Assembly (NCBI GenBank): GCA_024636405.1
Contig: JAGXHC010000009.1
Span: 1 to 10,579 of the forward strand
Origin: Sulfitobacter sp.
GTDB lineage: Bacteria > Pseudomonadota > Alphaproteobacteria > Rhodobacterales > Rhodobacteraceae
Direction: 5' to 3'
DNA length: 10,579 nucleotides
Shown here: piece by piece, positions 7,424 to 10,579 of the stretch
How positions within the stretch are numbered: the stretch's first letter is position 1
Layout of the letters: every line of letters begins with the position of its first letter
Notes under the pieces: generated by a model
Told to the model about the DNA's origin: nothing
Database searches by the model: none
What the model saw: only the letters and a program-made list of their open reading frames with translations
Made by a program: the position numbers and the translations under genes

Positions 7424-8044
7424 ATGACACGCACCCCGCTTCCTGGCATCCTTGCCATGGCCGCCATCGTTGTGGCCTCGAATATTCTTGTCCAGTTTCT
7501 CTATGGTCAGTGGTTGACCTGGGGCGCCTTTACCTACCCGCTGGCGTTTCTTGTCACCGATGTGATGAACCGCGTCTACGGCGCCGCCGCAGCGCGCCGC
7601 GTGGTGCTGGCGGGCTTCGCCGTAGGGCTCCTGTGTTCGCTGATCGGAACGCAAATCATGGGGGAGTTCGGGCCGCTTGTTACGCTTCGGATTGCCATCG
7701 GTTCGGGGATCGCATTCCTTGTGGCGCAGTTGCTGGATGTGTCGATCTTTGCCGCGATACGCGGTGGTGCGTGGTGGCGCGCGCCGCTTGTCAGCACCCT
7801 GATTGGCAGCAGCGTCGATACGGCACTATTCTTCTCCATCGCATTTTCCGGGGCGCTGTCATTTGTTCATTCAAGCACCGATGTCGCTTGGGCGTCAGAG
7901 GCATTGCCACTGCTGGGCGTTGGTCCGGTTGTCCCGCTTTGGGTGTCATTGGCAGTGGCTGACTGGTCCGTAAAACTGGCGCTGGCGCTGGTCGCACTGA
8001 TCCCTTTTCGGATGATCACATCGCGTCTGAGGCCATCCGCCTGA
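7424..8044 (+). CDS. yhhQ: VUT family queuosine precursor transporter (YhhQ-like, DUF165)
   Basis: A 206-residue membrane protein with about six hydrophobic segments. It matches the E. coli YhhQ pattern at several places: ASNILVQ (18-24), TWGAFTYPLAFLVTD (32-46) with the following NRVYGAAAARRVV, AQLLDVSIF, and WWRAPLVSTLIGSSVDTALFFSIAF. E. coli YhhQ imports the queuosine precursors preQ0/preQ1 for wobble-position modification of tRNAs with GUN anticodons; import of such a deazapurine is inferred here. The ATG at 7424 is the first codon giving the conserved N-terminus; its Shine-Dalgarno is poor (only AAACGG nearby). It lies 90 bp after the phytase-like gene on the same strand and could be the last gene of that operon or have its own promoter. 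No queuosine biosynthesis gene is in the window. Confidence 0.88.
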   Translation: MTRTPLPGILAMAAIVVASNILVQFLYGQWLTWGAFTYPLAFLVTDVMNRVYGAAAARRVVLAGFAVGLLCSLIGTQIMGEFGPLVTLRIAIGSGIAFLVAQLLDVSIFAAIRGGAWWRAPLVSTLIGSSVDTALFFSIAFSGALSFVHSSTDVAWASEALPLLGVGPVVPLWVSLAVADWSVKLALALVALIPFRMITSRLRPSA

Positions 8045-8160
8045 AGCACATCGCACTTGCGCAGCGGCAACACACATTTCCTGCTTGACCTAACGGCAGC
8101 AAAAAAACGCTTTGCAGATTGAAAAACCTGTGCGACGATTCAGGTGATTTCAACAACGGT

Positions 8161-8175
8161 AAGGAGGTGATCCAG
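8161..8175 (+). promoter_or_regulatory. Extended Shine-Dalgarno, 15 nt perfectly complementary to the 16S rRNA 3' end
   Basis: AAGGAGGTGATCCAG is the exact reverse complement of CTGGATCACCTCCTT at the 3' end of bacterial 16S rRNA. The core GGAGG (8163-8167) is 7 bases from the GTG at 8175, an ideal distance. Ordinary Shine-Dalgarno sites pair 4-8 bases, so this pairs well beyond what initiation needs. Confidence 0.8.
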
Positions 8176-8231
8176 TGTCAAGAACGGTATTGGAGCGAGG
8201 TGTCGGAACAGCTTGGGAGGATAGCCGCTAG
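8175..8231 (+). CDS. Candidate 18-residue small protein or leader peptide
   Basis: GTG at 8175, 7 bases after an exceptional Shine-Dalgarno, opens 18 codons ending in TAG (8229-8231). The predicted peptide is MSRTVLERGVGTAWEDSR. It has mixed charge and no signal peptide or transmembrane segment, so a membrane toxin of the Hok/TisB type is unlikely. The stop codon lies in the bulge and stem of a GC-rich hairpin (8224-8244). I do not recognise the peptide. It could be a real small protein, a leader peptide whose translation changes the downstream fold, or a non-functional frame in an RNA whose purpose is ribosome binding. Confidence 0.4.
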   Translation: MSRTVLERGVGTAWEDSR

Positions 8232-8256
8232 GGCAGCCCCCGGCGGTACGAACCCC

Positions 8257-8287
8257 AGGTGGATCGCCGATCTAACCGATCCCACCT
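8257..8287 (+). repeat. Hairpin carrying an SD-like motif in one arm and an anti-SD mimic in the other
   Basis: AGGTGGATCG (8257-8266) pairs with CGATCCCACCT (8277-8287): ten base pairs with one bulged C at 8281 and a ten-base loop. The right arm contains CACCTCC (8283-8289), which is also complementary to GGAGGTG of the Shine-Dalgarno at 8163-8169, so two folds are mutually exclusive. Confidence 0.6.
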
Positions 8288-8304
8288 CCGTAAGCCATTC
8301 GATT

Positions 8305-8335
8305 GGGCCGCTCCGTCAACGGGGCGGCCCTTTTT
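8305..8335 (+). terminator. Strong rho-independent terminator
   Basis: GGGCCGCTCCG (8305-8315) and CGGGGCGGCCC (8320-8330) form an 11-bp stem with one G-T pair and a TCAA loop, followed at once by TTTTT (8331-8335). It has no matching T-run for the other strand, so it serves rightward transcription only. Confidence 0.9.
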
Positions 8336-8347
8336 GATTTCAATACG

Positions 8348-8767
8348 TCAGGATTGCGGCTTAGCCGACTGCGCGTCGTCCAAGATGGGCGCAGCGTGGG
8401 CGTCCAGCGACCGCCACGCCGATATTTCTTCGTCAAATATCTCCGCTTCGACCGGCAGAATGCTCGACAGCCCGTCGATCAGTTCCTGCGCGTGTTCCGC
8501 ACTTCCCACGATCACATAACGCCGCAGGCGGGCTTCGGCTCGGAACCAGGATTTCATGGCTTCCCAGTCAAAGGTATCTGCCGCCTCTGCTGGTGCATAT
8601 CGGTCAAAGGCGATCATCAGATCAACTTGATCGTGCGCGTCAAAGATCCCGTTGAGGTGTTCGGCCAGCGCGTCCATCTCGTCATGGGTGATTGCCCCGG
8701 TCACGCGAAAGGCAATCAGATCGTCACGGCTGGTGCCGATCTGGGTCAGGGAATTGAGGGTCAGCAT
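8348..8767 (-). CDS. SpoIIAA-like (STAS/SEC14-fold) protein
   Basis: A 139-residue cytosolic protein of the SpoIIAA-like family. It shows the usual pattern of the family: an N-terminal strand DLIAFRVTGAITHDEMDAL, a helix, a strand VDLMIAFDRY, a helix around DWEAMKSWFR, then RLRRYVIVGSAEHAQELIDGLSSI followed by a segment rich in acidic residues (EAEIFDEEISAWRSL). These small STAS-like proteins are of unknown function in proteobacteria; the anti-anti-sigma role of Bacillus SpoIIAA should not be assumed. The ATG at 8767 is favoured because AAGGA is 8 bases upstream; the ATG at 8773 would leave only 2 bases and adds MI to the N-terminus. It is divergent from arfB and convergent with the small transcript, whose terminator ends 13 bp from its stop codon. 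Confidence 0.85.
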   Translation of the reverse strand: MLTLNSLTQIGTSRDDLIAFRVTGAITHDEMDALAEHLNGIFDAHDQVDLMIAFDRYAPAEAADTFDWEAMKSWFRAEARLRRYVIVGSAEHAQELIDGLSSILPVEAEIFDEEISAWRSLDAHAAPILDDAQSAKPQS

Positions 8768-8864
8768 GATCATGGTCCTTTTCGGTGGGGGCTATCCCCT
8801 TGGGACCAAACGCCCCTTCACCCCGGCGCGTTCCAATGCGATGCTGGGCGCGAAAGGGGGCAGG

Positions 8865-9287
8865 ATGCTGCATATTACCGACAATGTCGCAATACAGGAC
8901 TGGGAACTGACGGAAAACTTCGTTCGGTCCTCCGGACCCGGCGGACAAAACGTCAACAAGGTCTCAAGCGCCGTTGAACTGCGATTCGAAGCGGCATCTT
9001 CGCCATCGCTTTCCGGGCCGGTTAAGTCGCGGCTGAAACGGCTGGCGGGCCGCCGCTGGACGCTGGAAGGCGCGCTGATTATTCAATGCGAAGAGACCCG
9101 CAGCCAGGCGCGTAACCGCGACATCGCACGCGACAGGCTGGCAGAGCTTATCAAAAAGGCACTGACCCCGCCCAAACGCCGGATCCCCACCCGACCCACG
9201 CTGGGGTCCAAGAAACGGCGTCTGAAAGAAAAGAAGGTGCGCGGTGAGGTCAAGGCGATGCGCGGAAAAGTCGATCCGGGCACCTGA
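8865..9287 (+). CDS. arfB: Alternative ribosome-rescue factor ArfB (peptidyl-tRNA hydrolase, YaeJ)
   Basis: A 140-residue protein, the same length as E. coli ArfB. Residues 21-35 read RSSGPGGQNVNKVSS with the catalytic GGQ at 26-28, shared with class-I release factors. The Lys/Arg-rich C-terminal tail, with RRIPTRPTLGSKKRRLKEKK and VKAMRGKV, matches the family's tail that enters the empty mRNA channel of stalled ribosomes. It hydrolyses peptidyl-tRNA on non-stop ribosomes, backing up tmRNA. The ATG at 8865 aligns with the family N-terminus (MLHITDNVAI) and has AAAGGGGG upstream, about 4 bases away; the frame is open further upstream but that part has no family similarity. The gene is divergent from the SpoIIAA-like gene and ends 10 bp from the stop of cobF, with both stop codons inside one hairpin. 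Confidence 0.95.
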   Translation: MLHITDNVAIQDWELTENFVRSSGPGGQNVNKVSSAVELRFEAASSPSLSGPVKSRLKRLAGRRWTLEGALIIQCEETRSQARNRDIARDRLAELIKKALTPPKRRIPTRPTLGSKKRRLKEKKVRGEVKAMRGKVDPGT

Positions 9288-9301
9288 GACGGATGTCTCA
9301 G
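9284..9301. terminator. Palindromic hairpin shared by the arfB and cobF stop codons
   Basis: CTGAGAC (9284-9290), loop GGAT, GTCTCAG (9295-9301) is a perfect 7-bp stem. The left arm contains the arfB TGA and the right arm the cobF TGA. Flanking CCGG on both sides could lengthen it with a bulge. There is no U-tract, so it is a possible bidirectional hairpin rather than a classical terminator. Confidence 0.5.
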
Positions 9302-10050
9302 CCGGGCGTTCGGCGCAGGATATAAATGTCCATGATCCAGCCATGCCGGGCGCGTGCTTCGGCGCGCAGCGCAGTAATCTCGGGCCCGATCCTGGCCAGC
9401 GGTCCTGCCCGGATAATCTGCTCTGGCATGCCGACGTAAGCCCCCCACCAAATCTCGACACCGGCGGGATCAAGTGTTTCAAACGCGCTGCCGCCATCGA
9501 GCATGATCACAGCGGTATCCACCCCAGGTGGCCAACCTTCATCGCGCAATCGACGGCCTGTTGTCACGACAAACGGCGCGCCGATCTCATTAACCGGGAT
9601 CGCATGCGCCGCCGTCAAAGCGTGCAATGATGTGATGCCGGGAATGGCTTCCAACACCGGGGCCGGGTCCAGACGCGCCGCAATACGCAGGGTGCTGTCA
9701 TAAAGCGACGGATCGCCCCAGACCAGCAATGCCACCTTTTGCGCAGCGGGGTGATGCGCCATTGCGCCCTGCCATGCCGCGGCAATGGCGTCGTGCCAGT
9801 CATCAACGCGGCTGCGGTAATCCAATGTTGCGGCGTCGCGTATTGGCAAATCAAAGCTCGCGATGCGGGTCGCAGCATTTGTCAGCACCTCATCACAGAT
9901 CGTACGGCGCAGACCGGCAAGGTCCGCTTTGCCTTCGCCTTTCAACGGAATCAGTATCAGGTCCTGTCGATTGATCGCGCGGATTGCCTGAAGCGTCAGA
10001 TGATCGGGATTGCCGGTTCCAATCCCGATCAGCGTCAAATGCAGTGTCAT
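9298..10050 (-). CDS. cobF: Precorrin-6A synthase (deacetylating) CobF
   Basis: A 250-residue SAM-dependent methyltransferase of the tetrapyrrole methylase fold. In the aerobic cobalamin pathway it methylates C1 of precorrin-5 and removes the C20-derived two-carbon unit as acetate, giving precorrin-6A. The N-terminal glycine loop IGIGTGNPDHLT (8-19) and the LLVWGDPSLYDSTLRI motif (108-123) are typical of CobF, as are EAIPGITSLHALTAAHAIP (134-152) and the late IWWGAYVGMPEQIIRAG segment. The full length agrees with the family. The start overlaps the stop of the DUF1636 gene as ATGA, so translation is coupled with the upstream cob genes. A deacetylating CobF rather than CbiG/CbiJ-type steps indicates the oxygen-dependent route. 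No cobalamin riboswitch is in the window; the operon's promoter lies outside it. Confidence 0.94.
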   Translation of the reverse strand: MTLHLTLIGIGTGNPDHLTLQAIRAINRQDLILIPLKGEGKADLAGLRRTICDEVLTNAATRIASFDLPIRDAATLDYRSRVDDWHDAIAAAWQGAMAHHPAAQKVALLVWGDPSLYDSTLRIAARLDPAPVLEAIPGITSLHALTAAHAIPVNEIGAPFVVTTGRRLRDEGWPPGVDTAVIMLDGGSAFETLDPAGVEIWWGAYVGMPEQIIRAGPLARIGPEITALRAEARARHGWIMDIYILRRTPG

Positions 10051-10361
10051 GCCGGGATCCTTGCCAGCGCCCTGGTGCGCAAATCACCCAGCACGCGGGC
10101 GTCGGCGAAGGTGCCATCGGCGGACGCATCGTAGAGTTGTGCGAACTTGTGCAGGGCGGGCAGATCTGCCGCAGTGATATCGCCAAAGAGGTACGCAACC
10201 TTGCCCGGACTGCGAAAGGCAACTGTCTGTGCGCGGATGCAGCCGGACATGCAATCGACCGGCATGACCGTGACATTGCCCATCCCGCCCCGCGCGACAT
10301 CAACAAAGCTGCCGTCCGCGGTGCACGAGGTGCAAACCAACATTTTGACCGGCGTGCTCAT
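10047..10361 (-). CDS. DUF1636 family predicted metal-binding protein in the cob operon
   Basis: A 104-residue protein of the DUF1636 family. Four cysteines occur as LVCTSC (C10, C13) and DCMSGC (C37, C41), a C-x2-C ... C-x3-C layout that resembles thioredoxin-fold [2Fe-2S] proteins and could bind an iron-sulfur cluster or another metal. A following stretch GKVAYLFGDITAADLPALHKFA is also typical of the family. The function is not established. It overlaps cobA upstream and cobF downstream by 4 bp each (both ATGA), which binds it firmly to corrin-ring synthesis; a role in electron or metal supply to the pathway is an inference from position only. Confidence 0.85.
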   Translation of the reverse strand: MSTPVKMLVCTSCTADGSFVDVARGGMGNVTVMPVDCMSGCIRAQTVAFRSPGKVAYLFGDITAADLPALHKFAQLYDASADGTFADARVLGDLRTRALARIPA

Positions 10362-10579
10362 TGGCGCAGATCCGCCAGCGCACCGTAGAAAATCAGCGCC
10401 GGTGTGGTGCTGCTGGCAGTCTCCAGATGTGCGGCCAGTGTGGAGATTGTAAACCGCTCAATCCGCTCTGCCGGGGTTGATACCGCTTCGGCCAGCAGCG
10501 CAGGCGTGTCCGGCGATAAACCATGCTCGATCAGACGCGCGGCAAGGCCCGCAAAGGTGCGCTTGCCCATGTAGACCAC
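10358..10579 (-). CDS. cobA: Uroporphyrinogen-III C-methyltransferase CobA, C-terminal part (5' end outside window)
   Basis: The last 73 residues of a gene that continues past the right edge. The segment VVYMGKRTFAGLAARLIEHG followed by SPDTPALLAEAVSTPAERIERFTISTLA is the C-terminal signature of SUMT enzymes, where VYMG lies in the SAM-binding domain. CobA transfers two methyl groups from SAM to C2 and C7 of uroporphyrinogen III, giving precorrin-2, the first committed step toward cobalamin and siroheme. The GTG at the window edge is an internal valine codon, not the start. The stop overlaps the DUF1636 start as ATGA, so the order is cobA - DUF1636 - cobF in one coupled unit. A CysG-type fusion cannot be excluded without the upstream part, but the family branch is clear. 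Confidence 0.85.
   Translation of the reverse strand: MVYMGKRTFAGLAARLIEHGLSPDTPALLAEAVSTPAERIERFTISTLAAHLETASSTTPALIFYGALADLRQ

Larger units (their letters stand above)
8085..8335 (+). ncRNA. Candidate small structured transcript with multiple anti-SD-pairing motifs
   Basis: This 303-base intergenic stretch (8045-8347) looks like a small stand-alone transcription unit. A possible -35 TTGACC (8085-8090) precedes an A-tract; the -10 is poor (CGCTTT or GCTTTG, 17-18 bp later). A first hairpin follows (GAAA/TTTC plus ACCTG/CAGGT, 8121-8151), then a very strong Shine-Dalgarno, an 18-codon frame, a hairpin over its stop codon (GCCG/CGGC and GGG/CCC, 8224-8244), a hairpin at 8257-8287 and an intrinsic terminator at 8305-8335. 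AGGTG occurs four times (8142, 8165, 8198, 8257) and GGGAGG once (8215). The downstream gene is on the opposite strand, so this is not simply a leader of an annotated gene. I recognise no known RNA family; expression is not shown by sequence alone. Confidence 0.5.

Noticed and set aside
8161..8175. Remnant of a 16S rRNA gene on the minus strand
   Set aside because: The identity to the 16S 3' end stops at 15 bases; the bases next to it do not continue into the helix-45 sequence, so a ribosomal pseudogene is not supported.
8119..8337. 72-codon rightward frame from TTG through the small transcript
   Set aside because: It begins without a Shine-Dalgarno, runs through the terminator stem and ends just past the T-run; the strong ribosome-binding site at 8161 points to a different frame.
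8303..8977. 224-codon rightward frame opposite the SpoIIAA-like gene and into arfB
   Set aside because: It starts inside the terminator stem, covers two well-supported genes in other frames and shows no family similarity.

Overview
The window reads as chromosomal DNA of an alphaproteobacterium, most likely a Rhodobacteraceae / Roseobacter-group member. This is inferred from the high G+C, the family-level look of the proteins (UMF1-type MFS transporter, CobF with a DUF1636 neighbour, an alphaproteobacterial RecQ) and tightly packed genes with ATGA overlaps. No species assignment is possible from the sequence alone. Most of the window is ordinary housekeeping and accessory metabolism; there is no prophage, insertion sequence, CRISPR array, tRNA or rRNA gene.

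Layout from left to right: (1) the 3' end of a hybrid sensor-kinase type gene carrying two receiver domains (+, entering from outside the window), overlapping tail to tail with (2) a leftward group yggT - recQ - yaaA (membrane protein, RecQ helicase, peroxide-stress protein). The recQ leader holds a perfect inverted repeat and a near-match to the alphaproteobacterial LexA box. (3) A rightward, largely translationally coupled group: UMF1-family MFS transporter - mepA (LAS-type murein endopeptidase, here a predicted lipoprotein) - exported phytase-like esterase-family protein - YhhQ-type queuosine-precursor transporter. (4) A 303-base gap that is not empty: it contains what looks like a self-contained small transcription unit of about 220 nt with a 15-nt Shine-Dalgarno perfectly complementary to the 16S rRNA 3' end, an 18-codon GTG-start reading frame, several hairpins, an internal anti-SD mimic and a strong intrinsic terminator. 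(5) A leftward SpoIIAA-like STAS-fold gene and, divergent from it, arfB (ribosome rescue hydrolase). (6) A leftward cobalamin-biosynthesis run at the right edge, cobA - DUF1636 - cobF, each joined by a 4-bp ATGA overlap; cobA continues beyond the window.

How the genes work together: the cob genes make early corrin-ring intermediates by the aerobic route (CobA methylates uroporphyrinogen III, CobF makes precorrin-6A). The MepA / phytase-like pair are envelope proteins expressed behind a transporter. ArfB and the small SD-rich transcript are both ribosome-related and lie about 530 bases apart, but nothing in the sequence shows they are linked. The small transcript at about 8085-8335 is the strongest candidate here for something undescribed.
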